Shown one piece after another: positions 1 through 8,495 of a stretch of 64,000 nucleotides of DNA. The position numbers were made by a program, and so were the translations under genes. The notes under the pieces are model-generated. The model was not told where the DNA came from, made no database searches, and was given only the letters and a program-made list of their open reading frames with translations. Position 1 is the stretch's first letter; each line of letters starts with the position of its first letter. The stretch comes from Bacillota bacterium (GTDB taxonomy: Bacteria > Bacillota > UBA4882 > UBA8346): assembly GCA_023415835.1 (NCBI GenBank), contig JAEZJK010000002.1:62001-126000 (forward strand), written 5' to 3'.

Positions 1-1413
1 ACCGAACAAAAACCGTTCCGCATTAATCGCGCAAAACTGATGTTTTTCTTCAGAGGTCAAATAAGGGCTTTCGGAAAAAATCCGCAAATACTCATTGTAA
101 GACTCCGCCCCGGTCAGATTGATCATAAAGTCGGTGCCGAATAAGATCCGTTGCTTCAACTTCTCCCGAAGCTCCGCCGGATTCCGGTCGATATAGCGCC
201 GCAAGTCCCGGTAATAATCTTCATCCAAACCGTTAAAGGAAAAATCGGCGTATAAATGATCGAACTTGGCGATCAGCCTGATAATCTTCCTGGTCCAACC
301 TTCTACCGGGAAGAGCATAAACTTCTTATTCTCCTTGCCGAAGTGGGCCAGGTTTAAGATCAGCTCCGGGAAATTGTTTAGCGCCCGCTCCCACCGTTCC
401 GGACCGGTTATCCTTTTGGAATGCTTTTTATCAGTCACCACAAACCCGCCTGAATTACAGTGGGAGGTAACCGGGATTCTCTTTACGGAGCAATATTCAT
501 AGAGCAGCTTTACTTTTGCCAGTTCCTCCGGGTCGTCTTCCGGCCACGGGTCAAACCCTAGGGGCGGGTAGACCTTAATCCCAGCGAAGAAATTGCCGCC
601 CATCCGGTCGATGTTCCCGGTGAACTTGCCTTGCTTAGCCGCCAGTTCCTCCGGGAGGGCGTGATAGTCGGCGAAGTATTTATCCAGGAGTTTCCGTAAC
701 GTAGTCCTGGTTTTAATCTTTTGCGACTTGTCAAAGAGCAACCGGACTGAATGTTTGTCCCCGTCGTTATCGAAGAGCCTTTCTAGGGCTTGCCCCTCCG
801 TCTTCAACATTTTTCCGTAAAAGGTCAACTTTCCGGTAGTTTCGCAAAACCTCACTTTTTGGCGCAAAGCTTCGCTTAATTGATCCAAGTCCGGTATTCG
901 GCTGACCTTTTCGCTGGTTTCGTCATCCAGTGGGTAGTTGCGGGTATTGATTCCGAGGAAGGGATAGATCTCAAACAGCTTTCTTTTGCTCTCTTTGGAG
1001 TATTTTCTAATCCCGCTAAAGAGATCGCAGACCTGTTCGGCGATGGGTTTTTGGGAAGGGAGGTTGTAATAGATGCCTGGGTCGGTCCGGCCTTTATAAC
1101 CGAAATCCATCATCAGGGGAGTTAAAACGATCTTGGAGTACCGGTTGCCGCCGATCAATAATAATCCGTTTTCCCATAGCCCTTCATCTTCGATCAGAAA
1201 ACGCTCCATTATTAAGAATAAGGTTCCCAGGTCGTTTTCCATCACCGCTAAAAGGTTCTTAATCTTGTTATAATTCCGTTGCAGCAAGAATGGTAATAAC
1301 GGGGCGAATAACATGACTAACGGCAGGTTGAGCCTTTGGATGAAAGCCAAGAGGTTAGGATGGCTGAGATTCATGATGTGACAATGGGCGTCGTAAAATT
1401 TCGCTTCACTCAT
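1..1413 (-). CDS. Amidohydrolase-family metal-dependent hydrolase, 3' end cut by the window edge
   Basis: The frame starts at ATG 1413 and is still open at base 1, giving 471 residues. Near the N-terminus DAHCHI supplies the HxH metal motif (His10, His12); further on PVTSHCNSGG and NLAHFG give candidate His ligands, and LFGTDF gives the Asp expected late in amidohydrolase TIM barrels. The visible end NAERFLFG is how such proteins normally finish, so few residues are missing. A GAGGAG ribosome site lies 11 bases before the ATG. There is no signal peptide, so the enzyme is probably cytoplasmic. At about 475 residues it is longer than usual Amidohydrolase_2 proteins (about 280-350). The substrate cannot be read from sequence. 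The fold assignment is fairly sure; the reaction is unknown. Confidence 0.75.
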   Translation of the reverse strand, partial: MSEAKFYDAHCHIMNLSHPNLLAFIQRLNLPLVMLFAPLLPFLLQRNYNKIKNLLAVMENDLGTLFLIMERFLIEDEGLWENGLLLIGGNRYSKIVLTPLMMDFGYKGRTDPGIYYNLPSQKPIAEQVCDLFSGIRKYSKESKRKLFEIYPFLGINTRNYPLDDETSEKVSRIPDLDQLSEALRQKVRFCETTGKLTFYGKMLKTEGQALERLFDNDGDKHSVRLLFDKSQKIKTRTTLRKLLDKYFADYHALPEELAAKQGKFTGNIDRMGGNFFAGIKVYPPLGFDPWPEDDPEELAKVKLLYEYCSVKRIPVTSHCNSGGFVVTDKKHSKRITGPERWERALNNFPELILNLAHFGKENKKFMLFPVEGWTRKIIRLIAKFDHLYADFSFNGLDEDYYRDLRRYIDRNPAELREKLKQRILFGTDFMINLTGAESYNEYLRIFSESPYLTSEEKHQFCAINAERFLFG

Positions 1414-1553
1414 TAGTCACTCATCTCCTCTATTTCCTTTTACTGGGGACTTTATCCTGTTAGGAAGGGTTCATAGTTAAACGGCTTAATTTGGATGGCG
1501 GGGCGGCTGTCCGCAAAAGGCGCTTTTTAGGCAGCCACCTCGGCCATACCGTG

Positions 1554-1946
1554 TTATACTTCGACCGGATCGTCGGGGTGCTTTTCATTCCAGAGGGCGA
1601 TGATCTCGGCCTCGCTCTTGCCGATATTGGCGGAGTTGATCCATTTGCCGCGAAAATCAGAGTTGACGTGATTGTCCAGCTCGGGGTTGACCCGTACGTC
1701 AATATCAATGGAACCGTCTTTCTTGCCGGTTGGTTCGTAATGGGTCCCGTTGGGTAAATGGACGATTCGCCCGCCTTTGAGCGCGGACTCGATCTGCACG
1801 TCCAACTCCGAGAGGACCGCCTGCACGCTACCGCGGCTTTGATTAGTAGCGGCGACGATGTTTTCGATCAGTTCTTTGGTTGTCATCGGGGGGGCCAGTT
1901 CCAGCCGGGGTCTAAACTCCGTCCATGCTTGAATTTTTTTTGCCAT
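1554..1946 (-). CDS. HU-like DNA-binding protein
   Basis: A 130-residue protein. Residues about 20-40 (MTTKELIENIVAATNQSRG) and the following helix read like the helical base of HU/IHF-fold proteins, and GGRIVHLPNGTHYEP is the strand that leads to the DNA-binding arm. The C-terminal part (DIDVRVNPELDNHV, then SEAEIIALWNEKHPDD) is an extension not found in ordinary 90-residue HU, as in the HU-domain variants of the HU-HIG type. An AAGGAGGG site is 7 bases before the ATG. It probably binds DNA, but a nucleoid role is not shown. It stands alone between the amidohydrolase gene and a block of 21-base tandem repeats about 95 bases upstream of its start, which could be a binding site; that link is an inference. 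Confidence 0.65.
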   Translation of the reverse strand: MAKKIQAWTEFRPRLELAPPMTTKELIENIVAATNQSRGSVQAVLSELDVQIESALKGGRIVHLPNGTHYEPTGKKDGSIDIDVRVNPELDNHVNSDFRGKWINSANIGKSEAEIIALWNEKHPDDPVEV

Positions 1947-2040
1947 TATAAAACCCTCCTTTGATAATTATTCATTTTGGGAACTGGTGGAGATGGCTGT
2001 TTTAAAGTCTCCTTTTACGGGCAGCTACCCCCACCCAAAA

Positions 2041-2168
2041 TTAAGCCAGTAAACTTTAAAATTAAGCCAGTAAATTTCGAAGTTAAGCCAGTAAACTTTG
2101 AAGTTAAGCCAGTAAATTTAAAAATATACTATAGTAAATTTTGAAATTAAGCCTAGTAAATTTTTAAA
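2041..2168. repeat. Tandem 21-22 base AT-rich repeats (iteron-like)
   Basis: Six head-to-tail units begin at 2041, 2062, 2083, 2104, 2125 and 2147. Five start with TTAAGCC(t)AGTAAA and end in an A/T-rich tail; the fifth unit in the row (2125-2146) is degenerate and the last is 22 bases long. The period is two helical turns, so a protein bound to each unit would lie on one face of the DNA. The block sits in the non-coding gap between the HU-like gene and the gene at 2217. Such arrays serve as operators, iterons or bent DNA; which applies here is unknown. Confidence 0.8.
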
Positions 2169-2216
2169 CCGAGTCCCTTAGTTTTAATTAATCCTTTTAC
2201 CAACCCAAATCCCTCG

Positions 2217-2534
2217 CTACGCGACCGCCTTGATCGCTTTCACCAACACCGCCAGCGCCGCATTGATCGCCATTTCCGCTTTGACTTTGACGATGCCTTC
2301 CCCGGCGGCGGTTACTGTCTTGGCGGCGTTGATCAGGCTGTCGGTTAAAATCCCGGCTGTTTTCCGATCGATCTCCCCGATCATCCGGTTGGTCTCGACT
2401 TTGGCGATCTCCTTGGCCAGGTTTTTGAGCTCGCTTTCAACATAACCGCGGGTCTCCGGCCACGAGTCGCCCAAGACCAACCTAGCAGCCTCCAGCATCT
2501 CCCGGAGTACCTCCTTCCCGTCAAAACTCGCCAT
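2217..2534 (-). CDS. Small helical protein of unknown function
   Basis: No family was recognised. The 105-residue product is predicted to be almost entirely helical, with charged, heptad-like spacing in the middle (KNLAKEIAKVETNRMI) and an Ala/Val-rich C-terminal helix (AINAALAVLVKAIKAVA). No signal peptide or clear membrane segment is seen. A strong AAGGAGGTGA ribosome site precedes the ATG. It follows the lipoprotein gene at 2550 by only 15 bases in the same direction, so the two are probably co-transcribed and may act together at the envelope. The reading frame is well supported by the ribosome site and spacing; the function is open. Confidence 0.6.
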   Translation of the reverse strand: MASFDGKEVLREMLEAARLVLGDSWPETRGYVESELKNLAKEIAKVETNRMIGEIDRKTAGILTDSLINAAKTVTAAGEGIVKVKAEMAINAALAVLVKAIKAVA

Positions 2535-2549
2535 TTACTATCACCTCCT

Positions 2550-3044
2550 TTACTTCAATTGTTCTTCAACCTTCTCCCCGCGTTTAAGGGCGGTTTGCAG
2601 TTTGATGACCGCCCTGAACTGGGTATTGAAGGCGGCCCGCATCGGTCCGGTCAATGCTTGCGTAAGCCCTTTCTCTCCTTGTCCCTCGTGGAGTTTACGC
2701 AAGTTCTCCAAGTTCTCCTGAAGCAATATGATTTGTTCCGCCACAATTTTACTGTCGTCGGTGGTTTCAGCCCTTATCAGAAGAGTGGTCAGGGTCCCCT
2801 GGATTTCATCATAAAAGCCGGTGTTCTTGGCGTAACTGCCTTCCGGCGTCCCGGCGGACCGTTCCATTTTAATCAGGAAGGTTTCGATCGCGCTTTGCAG
2901 TTGGGTCGCATATTGGTCGATCAGTTGGTCGTAGTCGGAGATTAGTTTTACGGAACAGCCGGAGAAGAGGGTAAACAGCAAGATGAGGATGATTGGCAGA
3001 ATGAGTCCGGTTTTGTGGATTCTGGATGAAAGAGCAGAAAACAT
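2550..3044 (-). CDS. Small envelope lipoprotein of unknown function
   Basis: The start is placed at ATG 3044 because an AAGGAGGTG site lies 5 bases before it; an ATG 21 bases further upstream lies before that site. The 164-residue product has a basic N-terminus, a hydrophobic stretch (LILPIILILLFTLFSGC) and a lipobox ending in Cys, so it should be lipid-anchored after signal peptidase II cleavage. The mature part is helical and polar (SDYDQLIDQYATQLQ, EQIILLQENLENLRKL), suggestive of a coiled coil. It heads a two-gene unit with the gene at 2217. No catalytic motif is visible. Confidence 0.65.
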   Translation of the reverse strand: MFSALSSRIHKTGLILPIILILLFTLFSGCSVKLISDYDQLIDQYATQLQSAIETFLIKMERSAGTPEGSYAKNTGFYDEIQGTLTTLLIRAETTDDSKIVAEQIILLQENLENLRKLHEGQGEKGLTQALTGPMRAAFNTQFRAVIKLQTALKRGEKVEEQLK

Positions 3045-3189
3045 GTTTTCACCTCCTTTTATCAAAATTTACAGGAAATGGCTATATATAATTTTCTATG
3101 TTTGCAAAATAGTTCCTGCAAATATAAAATAATTTTTTGGAATTTAGTTGGATTGATTGGTAATTGTTGTAGAAGTATGAAATGGTAAA

Positions 3190-3198
3190 TGCTATAAT
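3190..3198 (+). promoter_or_regulatory. Extended -10 promoter element for the AbrB-like gene
   Basis: TGCTATAAT matches the extended -10 consensus (TGnTATAAT) and lies 33 bases before the ATG at 3232. No good -35 box is seen at 17 bases, which extended -10 promoters do not require. Confidence 0.5.
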
Positions 3199-3231
3199 TT
3201 GATTATTATTAGTGCGAGGTGATGAACTATT

Positions 3232-3477
3232 ATGGAATCAGTAGGAATAGTTCGAACAATTGATCGTTTAGGAAGAGTAGTTTTACCGGCAGAACTACTC
3301 AACACTATGAACTTAAGAGAAAATGCCCCTTTGGAAATTTTTGTGGATGACAATAGGATTATCCTTAAAAAATATTTACCCGGCTGTATATTTTGCGGTA
3401 TTGGGGAAGGGTTGACGGATATTAAAGGGAAGAAAGTTTGTAGAGCGTGTTTGGAGGAGAATAAAGCAGGAGGTTAA
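3232..3477 (+). CDS. AbrB/SpoVT-family transition-state regulator with a C-terminal zinc knuckle
   Basis: An 81-residue protein. Residues 1-48 match the AbrB swapped-hairpin DNA-binding domain, including GIVRTIDRLGRVVLPAEL and the LEIFVDDNRIILKKY segment that is nearly the same in Bacillus AbrB. The C-terminal third differs from AbrB: it has CIFCG and CRAC pairs (four Cys), a probable zinc knuckle found in many clostridial AbrB-like proteins. It should act as a dimeric or tetrameric DNA-binding protein that controls adaptive genes. The GAGGTGA site before ATG 3232 supports this start. It is divergent from the lipoprotein pair, 187 bases away. Confidence 0.85.
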   Translation: MESVGIVRTIDRLGRVVLPAELLNTMNLRENAPLEIFVDDNRIILKKYLPGCIFCGIGEGLTDIKGKKVCRACLEENKAGG

Positions 3478-3632
3478 TTAGGTCTAAAACCAGACCCCTC
3501 TCCCATCCCACCGGCGTATGTTCATCCATGAACCGCCGTACTTTAAACCATCCTGGTTTTTGTCTCCCCGGCGATGTGGTTCAAAGAAGCATATTCAGCG
3601 GAGAGAGGTTAATTGGCCGAAATTTAAATCTA

Positions 3633-4175
3633 TTAGTATGGATTAATTGCAGGTGTATCGGTAACATAAGTTTCATCTTCATCTCCTACCACAACATTCA
3701 CTGACCACATTTCATTTCCCGAAGGGTCGGTAAAATGAGCCACGCCTATAAATTGCTTTTCCCCGAAAAATGAGAGCAATCCTTCCTTCCTAAGAAACCA
3801 ACTCCACCATTTTTTATCCCCGCCTGATAGATCAATTGTAGACAAGAAAAAAGTTACCGATGTTACTCCGTCTTGAGCCCAGCATTCCATCCGATAAGGC
3901 CGGGTATCGCTTAAGGTTCCTTCAGCCCAGCCAATATCAAGCGCATCGTTTTCCGGAGTTTTGGCTTTGTTTGGAATAAATCCGTTACGATCCGGTTTTG
4001 GGTAAGGTTCTGGAGATATTTTCGTTAAAATGTGAATGTAATACTTGCATGATCCGTTACCGCATTCAGCTTCAAAATCGTGATATATTTGATTTTCCGA
4101 CGGAGCCATGGTATGCCGTTTGCATTTATACCGAACCGAGCATTTACTGGAAGTACATTTAATTAACTGTGGCAA
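3633..4175 (-). CDS. Cys-rich protein of unknown function next to the CRISPR array
   Basis: No family was recognised. TTG 4175 is chosen because GGGAGG lies 9 bases before it; a GTG at 4184 directly abuts that site and is less likely. The 180-residue product begins with six clustered potential metal ligands (Cys7, Cys12, Cys18, His21, Cys38, Cys43), as in a zinc finger or Fe-S site, followed by a region rich in beta-strand residues and aromatic amino acids (KKWWSWFLRKEG, QFIGVAHFTD). There is no signal peptide. It lies at the leader-distal end of the array, less than 120 bases from the last truncated repeat, on the same strand as the array transcript. Whether it is linked to CRISPR immunity is unknown. 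Confidence 0.5.
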   Translation of the reverse strand: MPQLIKCTSSKCSVRYKCKRHTMAPSENQIYHDFEAECGNGSCKYYIHILTKISPEPYPKPDRNGFIPNKAKTPENDALDIGWAEGTLSDTRPYRMECWAQDGVTSVTFFLSTIDLSGGDKKWWSWFLRKEGLLSFFGEKQFIGVAHFTDPSGNEMWSVNVVVGDEDETYVTDTPAINPY

Positions 4176-4268
4176 AGCAATCACCCTCCCTTGGAATCAA
4201 AGTATTAAAAAACTCTATTACTTCTATAAATATTTTTATCCTATTTTTCCCTATTTGTTCTAGTATGT

Positions 4269-6193
4269 CTTTTCCCGTTAAAGGATGTACAAGGAGCGAC
4301 GCTTTAGCAATTGTTGCAGTATATAATAACGAGGTTTCAATCCACGCTCCTGTACAAGGAGCGACATGTAGAGTTAAAGCAAGCAGTATGCGGAAGCGGT
4401 TTCAATCCACGCTCCCGTACAAGGAGCGACACAGGTCAATCTTGGGTGGCAATGTCCGGCTGGCGTTTCAATCCACGCTCCCGTACAAGGAGCGACGGGT
4501 AGGTTTGATTGGTGTCTGGCTCTACCTCGGTTTCAATCCACGCTCCCGTACAAGGAGCGACTTCTTGGGGCGGGGATCTGGAGGTGGAGAGAGTGGTTTC
4601 AATCCACGCTCCCGTACAAGGAGCGACCATCAATCAGGTTAAACAAAAGGGCTTTAAAACAGTTTCAATCCACGCTCCCGTACAAGGAGCGACGACCAAT
4701 ATTCGTCAGTGGAAGCAACAGTATTTGTTTCAATCCACGCTCCCGTACAAGGAGCGACGAAACAGGATACAAAGTTAAACAATCCTATGTTGTTTCAATC
4801 CACGCTCCCGTACAAGGAGCGACTATGTTCAATTTTAAACCAATAAGAATTAAATAAGTTTCAATCCACGCTCCCGTACAAGGAGCGACATTTACCAAAA
4901 CACATAAGGAGGCGTTAAAAATGTTTCAATCCACGCTCCCGTACAAGGAGCGACGGGAAAACCGAACAACAAATAGAAGTATCTCAGGTTTCAATCCACG
5001 CTCCCGTACAAGGAGCGACATTAACTATATAGACTATCAATAAATAGGAGGTGTTTCAATCCACGCTCCCGTACAAGGAGCGACGAAGATGTACGAAAAG
5101 CATGATGACTTTTATAGTTTCAATCCACGCTCCCGTACAAGGAGCGACAACAAGAAGGATTTTTCTTTGGGATGGCGAATAGTTTCAATCCACGCTCCCG
5201 TACAAGGAGCGACGGTTATGGACATTTTTTATCCGGTTATGATGGAGTTTCAATCCACGCTCCCGTACAAGGAGCGACTTGCTTAAAATCTTAAAAAAGT
5301 TAACCATTGAAGTTTCAATCCACGCTCCCGTACAAGGAGCGACGTTACGGTTATTACAAGGATGGAACATTTGTTGGTTTCAATCCACGCTCCCGTACAA
5401 GGAGCGACGAGAACGCGACCGGCAAATTTGAGGGAGCAAGTGTTTCAATCCACGCTCCCGTACAAGGAGCGACTGGACAATGGGAATATGATCGCGGTGT
5501 TAAAAATGGTTTCAATCCACGCTCCCGTACAAGGAGCGACGCGCTATTTAAAGACAAAGCGCCGGAACAATTTGTTTCAATCCACGCTCCCGTACAAGGA
5601 GCGACGAAGAGTCTTTGAAAATTAAGACGAAACGGGAGGGTTTCAATCCACGCTCCCGTACAAGGAGCGACTTAAACTTGGCAGTATCAATTATGACGGT
5701 AAAGTTTCAATCCACGCTCCCGTACAAGGAGCGACGTTGGGCAAGCGGTAGAGCCAGAAGCACCAAAAGTTTCAATCCACGCTCCCGTACAAGGAGCGAC
5801 ATTTACCAAAACACATAAGGAGGCGTTAGAATGTTTCAATCCACGCTCCCGTACAAGGAGCGACAAATAAGCAATAAAAGTTTATTTATTCAAATTTAGG
5901 TTTCAATCCACGCTCCCGTACAAGGAGCGACGATTACGATTAGCCCAAATCACACAGGGCAGTGGTTTCAATCCACGCTCCCGTACAAGGAGCGACTTAA
6001 AAGCTTATGACGAATGCTATGTAATATTTGGTTTCAATCCACGCTCCCGTACAAGGAGCGACTATGATTATAAACAATTATTTGAGTGGGCAAAAGTTTC
6101 AATCCACGCTCCCGTACAAGGAGCGACGACCATTTTGACGGCTAGGAATATATTTTAGCGTGTTTCAATCCACGCTCCCGTACAAGGAGCGAC
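4269..6193 (-). CRISPR. Type I-C-like CRISPR array, 29 full repeats plus one truncated repeat, 29 spacers
   Basis: A 32-base repeat (on the plus strand starting GTTTCAATCC and ending AAGGAGCGAC) occurs 29 times from 4334 to 6193. Read on the minus strand it ends ATTGAAAC, as type I-C repeats do, so the array is transcribed leftward from the leader at 6194-6351. Spacers are 32-35 bases, mostly 33. At the leader-distal end, repeat 4334-4365 has one C-to-T change and the last unit (to 4300) keeps only its final 14 bases, the expected decay of the oldest repeats. Two spacers (4890-4922 and 5801-5832) are near-identical. The repeat has an internal palindrome (GCTCCCGTACAAGGAGC) that would form the crRNA stem; Cas5 should cut it, as the locus has no cas6. 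Confidence 0.97.
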
Positions 6194-6351
6194 AGTATTA
6201 CTATAGATCTTTATCCAATTAACGTTTCTCAACAAGATTTCGCGAACCTAAAAAAAGCTGCGCTAATAATACTCTCAATCATAATAAACTCCCTGCTAAC
6301 CACATTATATACTTTTTCTAAAACTATGATCACTAGGGGTTCGCATTTATA
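6194..6351 (-). promoter_or_regulatory. CRISPR leader
   Basis: This AT-rich non-coding stretch lies between the cas2 stop and the first repeat. On the minus strand it holds a TATAAT-like box (AGTATATAATG) and two inverted copies of a GCGAACC motif (GCGAACCCC and GGTTCGCG), similar to motifs seen in type I-C leaders. It should carry the array promoter and the integration signals used by Cas1-Cas2. Confidence 0.75.
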
Positions 6352-6642
6352 CTATGCCATAATCACCCCCTCCGGATCATAAGTCGTTTTGGTCCCGACG
6401 TGCTCTACCCGGCGTTTCCAGTTACTTCCGAGAAAATAATATCTCAAACTATCCTCTTCATTATTGATAATCTTTTCCAACCTGTGTCTCAACTCCGTGA
6501 ATTGCGCCGGATCGACCAGGCATTCAAAGGCTGAATTTTGGACGCGCTGCCCGTAATCGACACAGAGCTTGGCGACTTTGCGCAAACGGGTTCGTCCCTC
6601 GCCAGTTGTAGTATTAACATCATAGGTAATTAATACCATCAT
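6352..6642 (-). CDS. cas2: CRISPR-associated protein Cas2
   Basis: A 96-residue Cas2. The first strand MVLITYDVNT carries the conserved Asp, and GEGRTRLRKVAKLC, GQRVQNSAFEC and DSLRYYFLG follow the usual ferredoxin-fold order. Cas2 dimers bridge two Cas1 dimers and set the spacer length during acquisition. The gene begins 12 bases after cas1 (either of two adjacent ATG codons, 6642 or 6639, with GAGGTGA upstream) and ends at the leader, the usual end of an I-C operon. No key residue is missing. Confidence 0.95.
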   Translation of the reverse strand: MMVLITYDVNTTTGEGRTRLRKVAKLCVDYGQRVQNSAFECLVDPAQFTELRHRLEKIINNEEDSLRYYFLGSNWKRRVEHVGTKTTYDPEGVIMA

Positions 6643-6654
6643 CCATCGTTCACC

Positions 6655-7686
6655 TCACTTCCAAAAGAACGGCGGATAGCCGTCAAGATCGCCCCGCAAG
6701 CATCTCGCCAGCAGCAACGCCTGAACATACGGTAGTAGACCGATTTCAACCTTTTCGTTTAAAAACGGGTGGGTCAATTCCTCCTGCTTCTTCTTCTGCC
6801 ATGCGGTTAGAACGACTTTCCGCGTTTCATCATCCATGATTACTCCGCCGGTTTCCGATTGACGAAAACCTTTGGCTGTCACTTGCTTCAAATTAACCAG
6901 TGACAATGCCACCCGGTCCGCCAAAAAGGGCCGTAATTCTTCCATCAGATCGAGCGCCAACCCCGGCCTTCCAGGCCGGTCCTGGTGTAAAAAACCTACT
7001 GCCGGATCGAGTCCAACCGTTTCCAAGGCGGACTGGGTATCATGGGCCAATAGCGTGTATAAAAACGATAATAAAGCGTTCATGTTGTCCTTTGGAGGAC
7101 GGCGGCTCCGTTCATGAAAGAAAAATTCATCCTTATTGGATAAGATCAAATGGTCGAAGACGCTGAAATAGGTCCGGGCGGCGTCTCCTTCAATGCCTCT
7201 CAAAGTGTCGAGGTCCCCGCAATGCTCTAGCCAGCGCAACTGACGGTTCAATGATTCGAAGGCTTCCGAAACCGCGCCCTCATCCAACGAATCCGAATGG
7301 TCCCGCAGCGCCCGGGAAAGGACTGTCCGGCAATTATTGATCTTCGCGCTAATAAATGCCTTGGCTAACATAAGACTTTCTTCCGGTTCATCGGCCACTC
7401 GGTATTGTCTTCTACGCAAAAGCACATTCCCTTGGACCTTACCGCTAACTCGCGCTAAAAACCGCCCGTGTTCGGTCAAAAAGCACAACCCCACGTTCCG
7501 TTCGGCGCATAAAACCATTAGTGCCGGGCTTGCTCCTGCATATCCGAATGCGACTACTCCCTCCAAGTTGTGAATGGGAACCCGGAGTTTCTCTTCTTCT
7601 TGGATTCGAATAACGATATTTTCTCCATCTCTCGCCAAATAAGAATCAGGCGATGTTACGTATAGAGTGTTTAGAAGTTTGCGCAT
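6655..7686 (-). CDS. cas1: CRISPR-associated integrase Cas1
   Basis: A 343-residue Cas1 of normal length. The C-terminal helical domain shows the catalytic residues: Glu in IEGDAARTYF, His in GFLHQDRPGRPGLALDLMEE, and the Asp/Glu of that same segment. The N-terminal part is the beta domain (NTLYVTSPDSYLARDGENI). It integrates new spacers at the leader-proximal repeat together with Cas2 and, in I-C systems, Cas4. A GAGGT site precedes ATG 7686. Unlike in a typical I-C locus, cas4 is not directly upstream: about 870 bases with palindromic repeats and a DUF559 nuclease gene lie between them. Confidence 0.96.
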   Translation of the reverse strand: MRKLLNTLYVTSPDSYLARDGENIVIRIQEEEKLRVPIHNLEGVVAFGYAGASPALMVLCAERNVGLCFLTEHGRFLARVSGKVQGNVLLRRRQYRVADEPEESLMLAKAFISAKINNCRTVLSRALRDHSDSLDEGAVSEAFESLNRQLRWLEHCGDLDTLRGIEGDAARTYFSVFDHLILSNKDEFFFHERSRRPPKDNMNALLSFLYTLLAHDTQSALETVGLDPAVGFLHQDRPGRPGLALDLMEELRPFLADRVALSLVNLKQVTAKGFRQSETGGVIMDDETRKVVLTAWQKKKQEELTHPFLNEKVEIGLLPYVQALLLARCLRGDLDGYPPFFWK

Positions 7687-7714
7687 TGTACCTCTTCGTT
7701 TGTTTGATCTGGTT

Positions 7715-7909
7715 TAACACCGACTCACCCCACGCCGGTTTTTGCTCATCGTTGCTTTGATTGGCCCCTCTCTCCTCCGATGCTGTTTCCGCACGCCGTC
7801 TCAGCAAAGAGGGGCAAGTAGATCTAACTTTCAAATCCCGTCCTGATCGGCCTTTCCTCTCTATTGACACTGCTTCCAGTGTTTCTTCAAGATAGAGAGG
7901 CTAGGTGAG
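7715..7909. repeat. CTCACC-type palindromic element, copy 1 of a direct repeat
   Basis: The element begins near TAACACCGACTCACCCC and ends in CTAGGTGAG, so CTCACC and GGTGAG face each other at its ends. Inside are two stem-loops: GCCCCTCT (7764-7771) with AGAGGGGC (7808-7815), and the perfect 9-base stem CCTCTCTAT (7856-7864) with ATAGAGAGG (7892-7900). The second loop holds a further stem, ACACTG-CTTC-CAGTGT. It is followed after 13 bases by a second, clearly homologous copy. Confidence 0.85.
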
Positions 7910-7922
7910 CCGAATTTTGGCC

Positions 7923-8104
7923 TAACACCGACTCACCCCACGCCGGTTTTGCTCATCGTTGCTCTTGGTTTGCCCCTCTCTGTTCAGATGTTATTCCGCT
8001 TATGGATTCATCAAAGAGGGGCGCGAAAATCACCGACTTGATCGGCCTTTTCTCTCTATCGACATGGCTTCCAGTGTTTCTTCAAAATAGAGAGGCTAGG
8101 TGAG
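7923..8104. repeat. CTCACC-type palindromic element, copy 2 of a direct repeat
   Basis: Homologous to copy 1 over its length: the same TAACACCGACTCACCCC start, the same TGCTCATCGTTGCT segment, the same pair of stem-loops (GCCCCTCT/AGAGGGGC-like and TCTCTCTAT/ATAGAGAGG) and the same GCTAGGTGAG end. The differences are mostly in the loops. The stop codon of the DUF559 gene (8096-8098) lies inside its right end. Confidence 0.85.
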
Positions 8105-8446
8105 TTCATTCAACCATTCTACAAACTTTTCCGTATCCGCCACCACTTCATTGGTAGCCCGTACAACCTTTATTCCCAATTGATTGATGATGAATGTCCG
8201 CATCTCATCATAGTCTTTTTGCCTTTCGTGGATCTTACCGTCAATTTCTAAGACTAATTTTAACTTGGCGCAGTAAAAATCCGCCACAAAAAACCGCTTT
8301 TTGCCGTAATACATAAACCGGATTGGATGTTGCCGTAGAAATTTTTTGCCATTAAGCCGCCGGTCGCGGACAATTTCCCAGACAATCGCTTCACTAGGGG
8401 TTTGTTCCCGCCGTAATTGTCTCACAATATCTACGATAAATCCCAT
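8096..8446 (-). CDS. DUF559 / very-short-patch-repair-like endonuclease
   Basis: A 116-residue protein of the DUF559 (endonuclease-domain) family, which has a restriction-endonuclease fold related to Vsr. The start RREQTPSEAIVWEIVRDRRL, the RQHPI motif, the active-site region FVADFYCAKLKLVLEIDG (Asp, Glu-x-Asp) and the trailing DYDEMRTFIINQLG are all typical. It should be a Mg-dependent DNA nuclease; the target is unknown. It is not a normal part of type I-C operons. Here it sits between cas4 and cas1, with palindromic CTCACC elements on both sides, and its last codons (ELT-stop) are supplied by the repeat. It could be cargo or the driver of a small mobile element. Confidence 0.85.
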   Translation of the reverse strand: MGFIVDIVRQLRREQTPSEAIVWEIVRDRRLNGKKFLRQHPIRFMYYGKKRFFVADFYCAKLKLVLEIDGKIHERQKDYDEMRTFIINQLGIKVVRATNEVVADTEKFVEWLNELT

Positions 8447-8495
8447 AAGTCAATACCCCTACGGTTCTTCAAAATATGATTTTAGACTGTCAAAA

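Noticed and set aside
3478..3632. CCCCTCTCC ... GGAGAGAGG pair after the AbrB-like gene as a member of the CTCACC palindrome family
   Set aside because: The arms have a mismatch, the CTCACC/GGTGAG ends are absent and the spacing is different.
4169..5818. Several open reading frames on both strands across the CRISPR array
   Set aside because: They are created by the 32-base repeats (recurring FNPRSRTRSD, SIHAPVQGAT, QSTLPYKER and VRERGLK peptides) and have no coding support.
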